In this document: in pieces, positions 33,961 to 46,735 of the stretch
Layout: every line of letters begins with the position of its first letter
Numbering within the stretch: position 1 is the stretch's first letter
NCBI GenBank assembly: GCA_037576215.1
Contig: JBANDB010000012.1
Location: 2,728,001 to 2,792,000 of the forward strand
DNA from: Armillaria gallica
Taxonomy: Eukaryota; Basidiomycota; Agaricomycetes; Agaricales; Physalacriaceae
DNA: 64,000 nt
Direction: 5' to 3'
Notes under the pieces: model-generated
Told to the model about the DNA's origin: nothing
The model's input: only the letters and a program-made list of their open reading frames with translations
Database searches by the model: none
Translations under genes and position numbers: made by a program

Positions 33961-34879
33961 TCGACAATGTTAATTTAAATCCTGGGAAACAGGATTAGTC
34001 CTCGCACAACGAGAAGTAGGTGAAATCCTGACCTTATAGTAACCTGGCGCACTGACCATCGAAGAGTGGTCAGAAGCGAGGTTGGCGTTGGCCTAACCTT
34101 GGTGGAAACGGCATGATGGGGAGTTGAACGCACATGGGAATTTGTGGAATTTGTGAGCGGGGTGTTAACGTGCCGGCCGCGGGGTTCTGGGATGGTATCC
34201 GTCCATGGCGAGGACTAGTACTTATGGGGCATTGGTGTTTGGCGAAAGAGTGCTGGAGACCGCGGAGTAGGTAGTTGAACTTGCGCGGGAGTGGGGAATT
34301 TCTTGGCTGAGTTTAGCAGTTCAAATACAAATCTGATAGAATTCATTAGCTCTAAGAAAATGTAAATGGCATAACATACGCACCCAGCATCGAACTCCAA
34401 AACGAGAACTGTATATTTTCTTACACAACTGTTGCTGCTGGCGAAGACGTCGAAGGTTTAGCAATGACGTCTCGGCTGCTTCGAACATGAAACTGACACG
34501 CCGGATGGCATTATCTGGTTGGCCAACGTGTGTTATGCAGGTGGTTGAGATCAGAGTTATTAGGGTTGGATGACGTAGGCGGTCAGAATGGCCCTGAATG
34601 GGAGGGAATGAAGACGGAGCAGACCTCACTCCTCTACAATCAACCATTCAAATACGAACGATACGAACGAAGTCAAGCTGGATTGAGCACAGCCCCATGT
34701 TTGCACGTATGTACATTTGGCAGACGAACGGTGTGCCGTTAGATTCGCGACTGCACTTACTCAAATCATCTTGCCCCCAATTATACTTGCCCTACAGCTA
34801 CTTGGTCCTTAAAAATGCACCGAGACGAGCCCAAATCTCTATCGCACTCTCTCCTGCTGCATCCTCACCGGCACCCCCG
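33961..34879. other. Intergenic interval before the Cys/His-rich cluster
   Basis: A minus-strand frame at about 34420-34560 (FMFEAAETSLLNLRRLRQQQ) looks coding-like and could be a 5' exon of the AVL9 locus or of another gene. Not resolved. Confidence 0.3.
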
Positions 34880-35726
34880 ATGTCTTCAATTGTCTTGCCA
34901 TCTAGAGGACAGTGCATCCATATCACTGACGACATCCAGCACTGCCAGTGTCTGTGGTTCTTCCCTCCCGAGTCGTCCCCGCTAGACCAGGTAGGCTCTC
35001 ATCCACCTTCATCCATCTTCTCGTTCTCACTGTCTCCCAGAACATCTGCGGTCATTGTGGACACGGTATTCACGCCCACGCCGACTACGTCTCGACAGTC
35101 GTCAATCATTATCCCGCGAATCAATGCGCCGCATATGCCCAGACGGTATGTTGCTCTGCACTCCACGCAATATCTCGACCTCACGATGACTTGCGCGGTA
35201 GACACATCTGATGCAGTTTTGTACCTGTGGGGCCCAATTTTACGAGCACGTCGCCACCTATAATTCGTATTGCATCCCGGAGCCGTGGACAGTTTTGCGC
35301 TATTTCAATTCAGACGGCAATGTCCCTTCTACGAGTGCCACCACGAGCAGCTATTCCAACGCCGCCAATAGTCCATTCTCCCAGAATACCATGCCGTCCT
35401 CCAATTACAGTACCACCATGTTTTCCGGCGACGCGACGGACATCTCATTCACTCCCGCATACATACCCGCTCCCTCTCCTAACATCAGCCCATCCTATCC
35501 TTACGGCGACACAGTTATCTTCACACCCACCCCACAACCCGTTGTTCAATTTGCCGTCCCTCAGATCGACGCTCATTCCCACTCGGAAGTGGAGAATTCC
35601 TATGGAGTTCAATACCCGGACGATAACTTCAGTGTCAACGTCCAGGACTCGCGCGCGAGATTTCACCAGGATTATCCCTACAGCGCGACGCACGGCCCGG
35701 AAGCCTGGGCCGGTCAACTTGATTAG
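34880..35726 (+). CDS. Cys/His-rich three-exon family, member 1
   Basis: Exons 34880-34990, 35041-35145 and 35217-35726 with introns of 50 and 71 bp; 241 residues; intact. Exon 1 (37 residues) has C-x9-C-x-C and ends LDQ. Exon 2 (35 residues) is the family core, CGHCGHGIHAHADYVSTVV, then a Cys and AYAQ. Exon 3 opens with CTCGAQFYEHVA and continues as a Ser/Thr/Pro/Asn-rich tail ending PEAWAGQLD. About eight Cys and four conserved His suggest a small metal-binding domain, but that is inference. No signal peptide or membrane helix. It is the only forward-strand member and has the longest tail. Function unknown. Confidence 0.85.
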
Positions 35727-38700
35727 ATAGTGGCGAAAAGCCTATTCCATCATCATCTCCAGCGTCGTCGTCGTTCGGTATAAGAAGTAATGCGTCATGG
35801 AAACGTCTGTAAACACAACAGTATATGAATTTTTTGTATATCGTCTCGTTTTCTCATGCTTAGTGTACATGTCTGTCATGTTTATCGCTCTGCTTTGCTC
35901 TGAAATATCAGTTTTATTATTTAATGCAATGAATGAACGCGTTGAACACCTCATATATCCCTAACTAGTCGGAAAAACACTTCAAGTAGCCTCATTGGTC
36001 GCTGGATGTATCAGAGGAGCTAGTTATGCTAGCCTCGGGTTCCTCGTGGTCCTCGCTCCATTTTTCAGTCTCTGTTATATCCAAATGGCAAATCCTGATG
36101 GGCACATTATGAGAAGGAGGATACACAGAATAGAGGCTTTTCTTACATAGAGACCATGATAGACACAGTTTCCGTTGTCGATAGATGTGAAATACCATGT
36201 CCACCCGACGACCGAGTCAACAATTTCACATAGCAGCTACGTCAGTCATGGCCCTACTGGTTGGCCGCTTCGATCTTGTTGCTGATCTCCTTTCCTAATA
36301 ACCTCCTCAGCTAACCAGCGCTTACCCTCGTTCCTTTGTCTCTGAATCGGCCAGAAGATGATCGATGAGGTTCCACAGGATGCTAGGCAGGAAAATGTGA
36401 ATGTAAAACCGAGAAAGTTAAGAAAAGACGATTACAGTTGAAACGTCGATTGACTTGCTTTAGCTATCACTTCCACCTACCTACCCACTTCTGTTGTTCC
36501 TGGTCTAACGTATACCGAGGTGTAGGATGCATGCATGAGATAAACAACGGTCGGCCGGAGGCGAAAAGAAAGGGGAGCGGCTGTCACCAACATCGTGGAA
36601 AGTCTGCGAGTGGGGAACATAGCGTAGGGCGTTGATACAGTGCATCCAACGAGATCAAGGCGGTCGCATAACTGAGTTTGCAGGACCAGTCAATGGATGC
36701 TCCGAGTAGAAGTCCCAAGCAGCCAGATTCCGCCATCGAAGTCATCATAGACGACGACTGCGCGCTTATCGGTTTGACTGGTATAACCTCCGGGGAATGG
36801 GCGATCGATATTGATAACGAGGGCTACGCGTCCTGGATGCAGACAGGACACCGACATGAAGGTGTGATGGTGGTTGAATGGAAACGAATATGGTGGAAAT
36901 CTGAGATGCCGTAGCAGTCGTCAGTGCGCCAATTCGGAGCATTGCTGGTGTTGTCGAGGAGAATTATCGAGGCATATTTCATGTAAACGAGGTCGATCCA
37001 AGGTGTATATGTGCGAGTGCATGATGTTGGCGGTCCGCGTTACTAGTGATGAATGCTGTAGCGCGGAGCCACAATCAGAAAAAAGGTGACGTACGTCTTT
37101 CATGTCCTTCCGCACGGTGTATCTCCTCTATATGGTAGCGTCGACGGTGTATGTTCCTGTTAAAATTGGCACTGAGGCCTCCAGGTTGCGCATGGTGACG
37201 GGAAAGACGGAACTGACCATGTGTCATCTTTCACCGGTCCGGATTCCGGAACCCTCTCGTTAACCGCCACAGCACATAGACTGCAGCTCTCTGTCTCCTT
37301 CAATCTCAATACGCAACGGCTCTACGCATTACTCACGAGTCAGACCGAAAAGCAGCATTAAAGAAGGGACGCTGAAGGATTGAGCGAGTTTGGTGTAGAG
37401 GCGATTGCGGATTACGACGAGCTTGAAAGCACTTTGGAAGAGTGTCAACTTGAACACTTTTCGACTTATTCTGAGAAGTGAGATTCACTTGACGTTCAAC
37501 CACTCACAGCTGATCTCAAAAACTAACAGTGATAACCGACGATTTGGACTTCCAGTAGCCGAAGGAATACAAAGATCCAGAAACACGTCGGTACGGGCCA
37601 AGCTGCCAAAAATTGTCTGGATCCTAGTCTTTTGTCGGCAAACAGGCCTACCCGAAGTCTGCAATTTTTTTCGTCACAATGACCGCAAAATTCACGAGGA
37701 TACGGATAACGCGGAGGAACTTGACAAATCAGAGAAAGAGGTCATTTTGGTTAGACTTCCGTGCTCTGTCTGTACTCGCGGAAAATCAATCCGAGTCTAA
37801 TGCTGCTTATTCCTAGATCTCGGTTCGTCATACCTCATTAAATTTTGAGGTTACTACAACGACGTCACACGGCCTGTCGACGAGGTAATAGTCAACCTTA
37901 GACCGCCATCTCAGAGTACTAGTAAACTAATTGACGTCTGTGCTCCTCCTAGTCCTCTTCTTCGCATTGTCAATAGCATAAAGTCAACCCTCTTGAAGGG
38001 CGAAAGGGATACCTCCGCGCCAACGTGGAAGGCTTCCGGAGAACTTCTGAGTCGTGGACGAAAGACGTCCTCCACAAGTTTGTGTAGGAAGATGAAGAGT
38101 ACTCGCAGGGCCGGGGGCGGGAAAGGCCGCGGACAGACTGCATGCTGAGGCTACTTCACTGCGAGTCTTTATTTGTGATGGGAAGAGAATATTCGATTTG
38201 GTTCAATTCTCCATACCGTCCTCGTCCATGTCGTTGCCGCCTACCGTTCCATCCAGGGTCTTTTCTTGGTTCGAGTCATCCATTGACGATTTCTATTCAT
38301 CAATTCTTCCTGGATCTCAGTTGAACGTTGAGCTATGAAGGATGACGCATCAAGTGTTAATAGACGGTCGGTTTTCATTACTTTCCTCCGCCAATCTTTT
38401 TCAATCTGTTTTACCAGAGACGGATTCCTTCCAATTACCTTTAGCGATACTATTTCCGGCCAATTGCTGCCCGTCCGGCTGGTTGGGATGAACGTTCGAC
38501 AATGAATGCATTTGCCGAGTCGCGGAGACCATGAATACATCGCACGCTGCCTCGACAATGGATGTTGTGGCTGCGTCCGAATAAAGCGGCAAAACACACG
38601 AGTCGGTCAAAGCGATAAGGGAAGAATACACTTCATAGATCTTATGTATGTATTATTGCCAGATTTTTGAATTATCGTTTGTTACTACGCTAACCATTCG

Positions 38701-38879
38701 CGATCAGAAATTAATTTTGGTACTGTATGTTGCTGCCACTGGCTGCATCACGTGCCGAGCTGTACAACCTGCAAGGATCATTCCGGTGAACGGAGTTCTC
38801 GTTCATCGCGTTTGGCTGACGAGGAGTGATGCTGTTGGTCAGATGATCTGACATTCTCTGAAGTAGAGACATACCATTA
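35727..38879. other. Unassigned interval
   Basis: Several short frames, none recognised: 36678-36914 forward (IEVIIDDDCALIGLTGI), about 37400-37480 forward (DYDELESTLEECQLEHF), and 38241-38480 reverse (LVKQIEKDWRRKVMKTD). Each reads like a fragment of protein but lacks a complete model. Confidence 0.3.
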
Positions 38880-39515
38880 GCATTTGATTTGGGTCTGAGC
38901 GCCGAAGTCACGAACCTTGATCTGTGGTCGAAAGACGGAGGAGGGGGCGCTAATGAAAAGAGGTGAAATAGAGCGAGGAGTGTATGGTATGCTATTCACG
39001 TCTGAGGGATGTATGGTTTCATTGAAACTACCCCAATAGGACGTAGGATTGATCGTGAAAGGCTCCTGGACGTTTTTTGGCAAGTTGTCTAAAACGTCCC
39101 ACAGATTATCAGAATAAAATGGGTTGTTACTTGCAACGTGGTTGCAAAGCAGAGTCTCGCAGGTGCAAGTTGTACCACAGGTGTCTGCAATATGGGCTCG
39201 GATGAAGGCGTCGAATACTACGAGCGGGACTGGGATGCATACTTTCTGAACGTAGGCTACGCAATACGTCTCAGGATGTTGGACAACGACTGAAACGTAG
39301 TCGACGTGTGTGTGTATACCGTGTCCGCACCCAGCGCAGATAAACTGGGACGGTGTGAACATGATGGCAAAGATGAAGTTGAAGGAAGCTACCTGATCGA
39401 GCCAGGGAGACGGAGGGTATGAACCATGGACAGCAGCAGGGAATAGTATCCTCGGTCACATAAATCCATCGCGCTCTGGAGGGTAGGGTTATGGAAAACG
39501 TAGTGACCGCTCTCT
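38880..39515 (-). pseudogene. Cys/His-rich family, member 2, broken
   Basis: Exon 1 (from about 39515) aligns with the family, but the expected start ATG is ACG, the first conserved Cys is Trp (RARWIYVTED), and a frame problem lies just before the donor near 39395. Exon 2 (about 39359-39255) is well kept: CAGCGHGIHTHVDYVSVVV, then YCVAYVQK. In exon 3 the expected frame after the acceptor is lost by one base before CTCETLLCNHVA, and the tail diverges, ending QIKC without the usual tail motif. At least three independent lesions make this a pseudogene. Confidence 0.7.
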
Positions 39516-40382
39516 TGCTTAGTGGAGGGGATGGAAGCTGAATGAAAGTCAATTGGGCGTATTTTCATCCATCCAATTCAAGGAATGAATACGTATGACG
39601 AGTCAATTCAGTTATGGGTACAAGGATACTTCCCGTTGAATTGGTAGTTACTTTCGATCGACCCTTAATTGACTTCGGGAAATGACACGATCGATGTTCA
39701 ATCATGATCGACAACAATAGCTTCGCGATCATTTCACAATCTTTCATATATCCCCTGGATCATGATCCGGGGCGACACAGGTACTCACAGGCACGCATCG
39801 GCTTTTATTACCGTAGCAATTCCATTTTGTTTCAACCCCGACCACCTTTCCGGTTCTACTTCTAACCTCCAGCTTGCTGTTTGACTCCATCTCGCAAACG
39901 TCCCGATGGATCTGTTAGATTTTGTTGCCATGCAACTTAGGTCTAGTCAGATCTGCCTCAGATGAATACCACTTGTCGTGTGGGCGTGGATTCCAGCTGT
40001 AACCTGATGAAATTTGTGCACATCCTCGTATTTCCTGGAGGTACCCGATCCTTCCCTGGTCATCAAATTCAGCGACCACACATATACATTTTGAAGTAGT
40101 GACAAAGTATCACAGACAAACGGACGGGACAACGACAGCAACAATTCCAAAGCGATAGATAGGTATATTTTGTAAAGCGGAAGGATTGGTACGATAATTT
40201 GATGAGGAGAGATAACAGATAACCAATAAAACAACGACAGGAAGAAATAGAAAGAATGCGAGTCTGAAATTTTACTGAAACCGGAAAAATGTGCAGCCTG
40301 CCTGCAAGGTGAAGCCAAGGACAGTAGAATTTGTAGGGCGAAGATGAGAAGAGATAGTTAAGAAATTTATTGTGGCCATAGA
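39516..40382. other. Unassigned interval
   Basis: No gene recognised. A near-perfect 21-bp palindrome (CCCCTGGATCATGATCCGGG...) lies at about 39755-39775. Confidence 0.35.
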
Positions 40383-42296
40383 TTAAGCGTACGGGCCCGA
40401 CCAGGTCTCGGGTATCACGCCGTACATCTCATCCGGATAATCCTGGTATTCACAACTCCCATTGGTCGCCTTACCGTCGGACTGACTATTAATGAAGGGT
40501 TCCAGGTAATTGCTTGAGCTATAAGCTTGGGTGTGAGCGACGTCCGGCTGCACATCACATAGAGCGCTACTAGCGGAAGGAGAGGAAATGGACGTGGAAG
40601 TGAAGGAAGCATCACAGGAGGGGCTTAATGCTGGGGAAGCAATAGAATCGGAAGAGACAAGCATCGCGGAGTGACTGGCATGAAGTTTCCACCAGTGGTG
40701 GAGTTCAGCATGAATGAACTCTTCATCGACATTAGAAGAAAGGTTATTGCTGTACGGAAATAGTCCAAAATGTTCCATGGCTCTGCAGAGGGCCAAGAGA
40801 ATTCTGCGTTCGACCCCTGCGTGAGTGTGTTCAACTGCGTTCGTCTGCGTTTGCGTAAGTTCAACTTGCGTGCGCTTGTGGCCTGATCGATGCGTTTAGA
40901 TGCGTGGTCGTCTGATAGCTAGTGTCATTTCAATAATACGTCGTAATTATGTTTTCTGTTGAAATTAAACATACTTGTCCGGATTTCCTGGAGATATCTC
41001 CATGACTTATTATGACTCATTAATGAAGTGGAATGGTCTGGAAAGGCTATAAATGCATGCATGTTAGTAAGTTCTAGTATCACAATGAATATAGCACCCT
41101 CTGGTGTCGAAGTACTTATGCTGTTCTTGATTTTGAGTAAATCAGGCACCTCTAAAATTAACGCAAAGACTCACGCATCTCAAAAATAAGTCACGCATGC
41201 GTCCAAACATTGAACGCAAGCGTTCTGATAGCGCACGCATGCGTTCCTTTTTAAAACGCATGCGTCCGAGATTAAACGCAGATGTGTGACAGTGTTGTGA
41301 CAAATCTGCGTTCGGTGCGTTTGATGCGTTCAAGTCCGAGTTGAACTAGTTGACTTATGATCGCTTCAATTTATCCCGCCCGTAATTGCTTCTAGTCACT
41401 CATTCTATGCAGGTATTTTATTTTTATGATGTATTCTAGTCCTGCATAGCCAGGTTGCTGTCAAGTCATCGCTTTTGAGCCAGGATTTGGCTCAGTTTCT
41501 TCTTAGTTTCTTCAACTTGTTCCTCAACAAAATGGCAATGGTGCCATGGTTTTTACTGACGGTTATCATACCTCATGGCAACTGACACTCTCAAAACCTC
41601 CAAATGCTCTTACATTTAAAATACCAGCTCGAACATTAATGGACTCAGCTGTACAGAGACTCTACCATGCCAAAGAAAGTTAATTATGGCTGGGGTCAAT
41701 GTCATACTTGGTATAAATCTAATAAGCACTAAGTCTTACTTACACTGTAGCTAATAAACTAATTTAACATGTGTTTGTAAGCCCAAATGCACAAGACGGC
41801 CAACAAACGCATCCATGTCACGCTCACGCAGACGTGACAAACGCACGCGTGAAAACGCAAACGCACGCACGCAAACGCAAACGCAGAATTCTATGTGCCC
41901 CTCTGCAGAACGATACGAATTATCGGTTGCGATGTGGTCACAAGCTATGCTTCACAGGTGCAATATTGTGCCAGAGGTGTCTATAACGTGGGCTGTTTGA
42001 GTTCAAGCTATCGCGAGGAATGTAAAGCAGCATACCTTTTGGACATACACAGCACGTTGAGTCGGGATTATTGTCAACCATCGAAACATAGTCGACATTC
42101 GTGTGGATGCCGTGTCCACACTCATTGCAGATATATTAGGAGAACGTGAGCGTGGGAGCATGGGTGAATGTGAACAAGGGCCTACCTGGTCTACTAGCAC
42201 GGGGGAAGCAGGACGGAAGAACCATAGACGCTGACAGTGCTGGATACTGTCAGTGAACTGGATGCACTATCCTCGAGATGGTAAAGCTAAAGACAC
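40383..42296 (-). pseudogene. Cys/His-rich family, member 3, split by a transposon
   Basis: The 5' part is right of the insertion: exon 1 42296-42186 (37 codons, as in member 1, but with GTG where ATG is expected and TAG at 42267-42269 where member 1 has CAG), a lost AG acceptor (CCTAA), exon 2 42135-42036 with ECGHGIHTNVDYVSMV and a 5-base deletion, and exon 3 from 41980. The insertion 40790-41900 interrupts exon 3. Rejoining across the duplicated CTCTGCAGA restores local similarity (SAEPWNILDYF against PEPWTVLRYF in member 1). The 3' part ends YGVIPETWSGPYA at 40383 and has a further frameshift near 40750. Confidence 0.8.
40790..41900. mobile_element. TIR DNA transposon, non-autonomous, 9-bp TSD
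   Basis: 1111 bp flanked by a perfect 9-bp duplication CTCTGCAGA (40781-40789 and 41901-41909). Terminal inverted repeats GGGCCAAGAGAATTCTGCGTT and its counterpart differ at 3 of 21 bases. Both subterminal regions are packed with TGCGTTTGCGT-type repeats in inverted orientation, and the centre (41150-41340) has ACGCATGCGT palindromes. No transposase ORF. A 9-bp duplication fits Mutator-like elements; an 8-bp hAT-type reading cannot be excluded because the target is nearly palindromic. Confidence 0.8.
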
Positions 42297-45095
42297 GACA
42301 ATGAGAGCGATATGTGCTGAGGGTTCGATGACAATTCGAGTCGATCTGGGTGTATTTTGACAGTGCACGTAAAAGGCAGGAGACCGTCGGACCCGACAAA
42401 CCGGTAGATAGATAGATCCACCCCTGCAGGGTCCCGCCACAGTATTTGGTGTGTGGTGTGGTGGGTGTACTGGCATAAGGTCGGTGTTGATATTGGTGGA
42501 CCTATTTTGGGAATACTTCGCTATCACCTGATATCGAAGGACATCGACTTGACCTCACTTATCGATAATTTCTGTTCTCAGCTTTTCTCCCACAGCATTG
42601 ACTGACAGGACCCAGATCATTGGAGTGACCATTCTTTTGACTGGGTTGAGGCGGGGGTCCCGCCTATCAACGTTACTTAACTGACTTTTGTCTTTCAGAT
42701 GGCTACTAAGAGGGACATATTGTGGTTCTGCTCCATCCCGTCCGCCGTTAACGAAGCTTCATTAAGTCGTCATCATTGACCCAAGACTTGCCCAAGACAC
42801 CCCATCAATGCTGTAACGTCATCTTCAAGTCCAGGATTCCTCATCATCGGCTGCGAGGGGGATACTGGACGATACATAGGAAGGATACTTGGAGCAGGAT
42901 ACTTTGAGGATACTACCCGTTCCTCTATCTGGTCTGACTGGTCATATACATCTCGACCAGTGCGGCGGCGTTCCCATCATCCAGGCGGCACTGCTCGTCA
43001 TGGAGATGATGCCGCTCTCCCTTCCTTAGTCTCGCTACTTCATCGTCGCCGCCTACTATCCCATCATTGGTTCGGCCTCATGCTTCTACGATGCTCGCCT
43101 CCGCAGCTATTTGATGTGCCCATTTCTTGTTTACCCCTCGCTGGTACGTTCAAAGTCATGTATCATATCTGGTTCTGTGGCACTTAATTGTCGCCCCTTG
43201 CTCTGCCCAATTATCTGTGGCTAACCCCTTGTTCCGGAAAATCCCCAACGTCTTCATTGCTTCTTCCCAACAATCTTCTTTTCCTTGTCGAGTTTCAGTT
43301 ATCCGACCATAGTACAGGTTTTAGGCAATCTCCTGTATCACCATTAACTCAATCTAACCAACCTCATGTGCCACAACACCATCTGGCCCCAGGACGTTCT
43401 TATGATCAGTTACGGAGGGGCCAGATGCTACTGTCATTGCTTACGGACAATGCATCAGGGAGTGCTTGGAGTGATGTAGCCGGTACCTGAGATCTCCGCC
43501 TGGACCATGAGATTTCGACGGGTTTGCTTGCCCACGAGCCAGGCTGCATTGCCTACGCCCGGGTCTCTTTCGGATCCTCCCTTCATACTTGATTGTATCT
43601 CCATATACTCGACTTGTGCGATCCCAATCAACGCGCACATTATCATCTAAAACTTCAGCGCTTTCACTGTCTCTTCTCGACAAACTTCCCGCTCCGCCCA
43701 GAATCTGGTCCGAAACTCTGCAGATCTTCAGCATGGCGTTCATCTCTGTTCCTTCAATGTTAGTTCGGCATACTTGCGTACCTTCCGATCTTTGGATCCA
43801 TGCGCACACGCGTATGTTCGTGCTGTCTCACATCTACACTCTAACGTAACCCGGTACAGACTAGTACGCGCCTTTTGCCGCGTTTTCTTTCCTTCGTAGG
43901 ATGGAATCATTTTCTCGGTTCAAGTTGGTCCTGACTTTATCGATACTCGGCAGGTCGTCGGACTCTTTTATACCTTATCGATCAGTGAATTAAAATATAT
44001 GGGCGCTAAGATTTAGGTTGCAGATCTAAGGAGTGGTGTTAAATGCATTTAATCTGAACACACAGTCATGACAGGTAATGTTAAGCGCCCATGCTGCGTT
44101 TACTCGGACATAGCTCCCTCGAGCCTTGCTCTCGTATGGATGTTTGGCATACATCTTTGTCATTTCATTAATGAATTTGATTACATTGGCAGTCTCTCCC
44201 CTTCATCGACTGTTCTCATTGGGGTTCTGATCCCGGAATACTCCTTCTCACGCAAGAGCCCTAAAAAGCACGCAACTCCTTCTTTCTTCTTACCTCTCGG
44301 TCTCCTTCATTCAACCGCTCAATTTTTCAACTCTTGATGTACATGAAACTTGTAGAAGCAACAGAGGACTCCAGTCCATCTGTTGCCTCTGTTGCCTCTT
44401 CCTCTTCCGATACCTCTGCTGTTTCTGGAGTATCCGACTCAGATGACATTACTGACGCCCACAAACTTCAAAGGCCTGTCGTCCGATGGTGGTCATGGCT
44501 AGATCTGCATCTTTTGTTCCTTCATAGTTTATTTTTTCGCCTTGGGGTATGTTCCACAGACTCACGGAGCGTTATTATCTGTTAAGGATTGAGCCTTCCT
44601 GGTGAACATATCTTTGACATTACGCGATTTAGGATCTATTTCCAGCACAGGTCTAGCCTGACTCCCTGAGTCGGGTTCCATCCAGGCAACTGGGCAACCA
44701 CCTGCAACGACTCGTTGGGATGTCAGTAAAGCAAAGAGCCTGATAATATGAATTTCGACATGACAATATTGAATAGATTCTTACAGACAACATTCAAAGC
44801 AGTAGACGTACATATATGAACACGTGAAGGAAAGAGAACATCGAAGACAGCAAAGACAATCCACAATGCCTTCCAGATTTGGTGGTTGCGGGTACGACGA
44901 AAAGAAGAGCGGGCAGTAATGTACATTTTCGGTAGATTTGGGTAAGAGATGGGATTCCGAGTCTAGTTTGAAAACAAGCTAGGAAAACAATAAAAAGCAA
45001 TGACGATGAAATAAAGGAAAGGAACCAAGCAAATTCTACGATGCAGTTGTCATCATTATGATGAATCTAGTCTCGGTGGGCTATCAGTGTAGTAG
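42297..45095. other. Unassigned interval
   Basis: No complete gene. The stretch 43490-43810 resembles 51240-51500 in places (for example the block around ACGCGCACATTATCATCTAAA against ACGCGTCACATTATTATCCAAA), so a decayed shared gene may be present. 44723-45095 is the 3' flank of member 4 and resembles the 3' flanks of the members at 53.9 and 55.6 kb. Confidence 0.35.
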
Positions 45096-45880
45096 CTAGG
45101 TGTAGGGTCCTGTAGATGGTGTGCCGTTGAGCCCGATCGAATGACCTTGGTAATCATAATAACCCTCAGCTGGTGTGTGGTGGACGGCGGGGCCACCATC
45201 CAGGTTATGGACCAAGGACGCGTCTGATTGCTGGTGAGAGACAAACGCGTAAGCATCGCTCTGGGAAAAACGGGAGATACTGTTGGAGTGAAAGGGAATG
45301 GAAACGGGGGCAAAGAGCATAGAAATAGGGTCGCTGGAAGTAGTGGAAGGGATGGGCGTCAATGTGATAGCGAGTGCAGCGTCATCGAAGGCACTGTTTG
45401 CAGTAGATGAGGGGAGGCTGTTGGGACTGCTCGCAAAGGGAGCCGGACTGTGAGGTAGTGTGATGGAACGATGGTATACGTTCACGATAGGCTCATGGTC
45501 AAAAAGCTGTACAGTGCAGGTACACGCGTGTGATTTATGCGTCTGCAATGCGAATGGGGTGAGTCATAAGCAGAATAACGCAGACTGGCAATGCGCACTT
45601 TTTGGGCAAAGGCTGCACAGTGAGTAGTAGGGTTATGGTAGACAACCTTTGACTCGTAGTCGACGTGGGTATGAATGCCATGTCCGCATTCGACACAGTT
45701 GAGCTGAGAGAACTTGGTTATCAAGGGTATCGGTGGTGATAGGTATATAGAAAGAGGGTTTACCTGATCATGATCCGGTAAGGTTAACGAAGGAGCATTG
45801 AACCATGGACAGTGACAGAGTACAATCCCGTCAGTGATATGAATGCATCGTGCTCTGCGAGGTAGAACTGTTAGAGACAT
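45096..45880 (-). CDS. Cys/His-rich three-exon family, member 4
   Basis: Exons 45880-45764, 45703-45599 and 45542-45096 with introns of 60 and 56 bp; 222 residues; intact. Exon 1: MSLTVLPRRARCIHITDG, then CHCPWFNAP, ending DHDQ. Exon 2: CVECGHGIHTHVDYESKVV, HNPTTHCAAFAQK. Exon 3: ACTCTVQLFDHEPIVN, a Ser/Pro/Thr-rich part and FSQSDAYAFVSHQQS, ending TPSTGPYT. Closest to the members at 53.9 and 55.6 kb, forming one subfamily. The upstream box is TTTTAAA-like near 45965 rather than a clean TATAAA. Confidence 0.85.
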
Positions 45881-46735
45881 GGGACAGGTACTATTCTTCC
45901 TGCGTGCGCTGTGAGAAGGTGCCAGGAAAGCTGGGGATTCTGTCGAGCTTCATGGCGATGGTCCTTTTAAATTTCGATGATGGTCCCAAGTGCAGTTGGC
46001 GTTTCGCTACCAGTTGGCCTATTTTAGCGATCGCCTTGCGATCACCGTCCAGCAGAGTGGGTATCAGGCGGAGTTTATATCTTGAACCCAATCTTGCTTC
46101 CCACACAACTTTGTAGGTTTTCTATCACAAACCAGCCACGTTCCGTGCTTCTCGACATCAGAATGGTCGACACGCACTAGAATAGCGCCCATAGAGCATA
46201 TTCGAAATACCCTTTTAATTCTGGCAGAAAACATATCAGGCTGCCGGTCGAGTTGGAACTTGGCTATGTGTGACTGTCACAGAAATTCTTGTTCAAAGTG
46301 TCATTCATGTTTGCCCATTCCAACTGACATTCGAGTCGCTATGTACTGCTCATGCTGTTGGTTTATATTTGTTAGTCTTCCGGCAGCATGGTGCATGATG
46401 CCTCTTGAAAGGTTGCTCTGAGGCTTGCACTGCTCGAGTAACCGAGCTTGATTGTGAATCATTGTGTTGCTGGCGGAATGCCGACATTCTTGAAATCTTA
46501 GAACGGCTTCTTCCAAAAACTCCCAAAAAGCCGTTTCGAATATGCTCTAATGAGAAATCATCAACTCCGAGTCACCTGTCTGTACTAGGTGCTTCTAGTT
46601 AGTGCCCTTTACACGGTTGCCAGCTGCACTGGGTTCTTCCATCCACGGATCCTTGACAGTTCACGAACGGTCACCGGAACAGTGCGGACAAGGGCAAAAA
46701 ACACTCATAGATCAGCGTTACTCCACCGTACGTAC
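45881..46735. other. 5' flank of member 4 and unassigned sequence
   Basis: 45881-46110 resembles the flank upstream of the 53.9-kb member (shared ATG-centred 5' region), so duplication included the promoter. The remainder holds nothing I recognise. Confidence 0.4.

Noticed and set aside
39755..39775. 21-bp palindrome around GGATCATGATCC
   Set aside because: Single occurrence without flanking structure; too little to call a site.
43441..43809. 122-codon reverse frame as a gene
   Set aside because: No motif and no splice or start support; retained only as part of a weak repeat with 51.2 kb.
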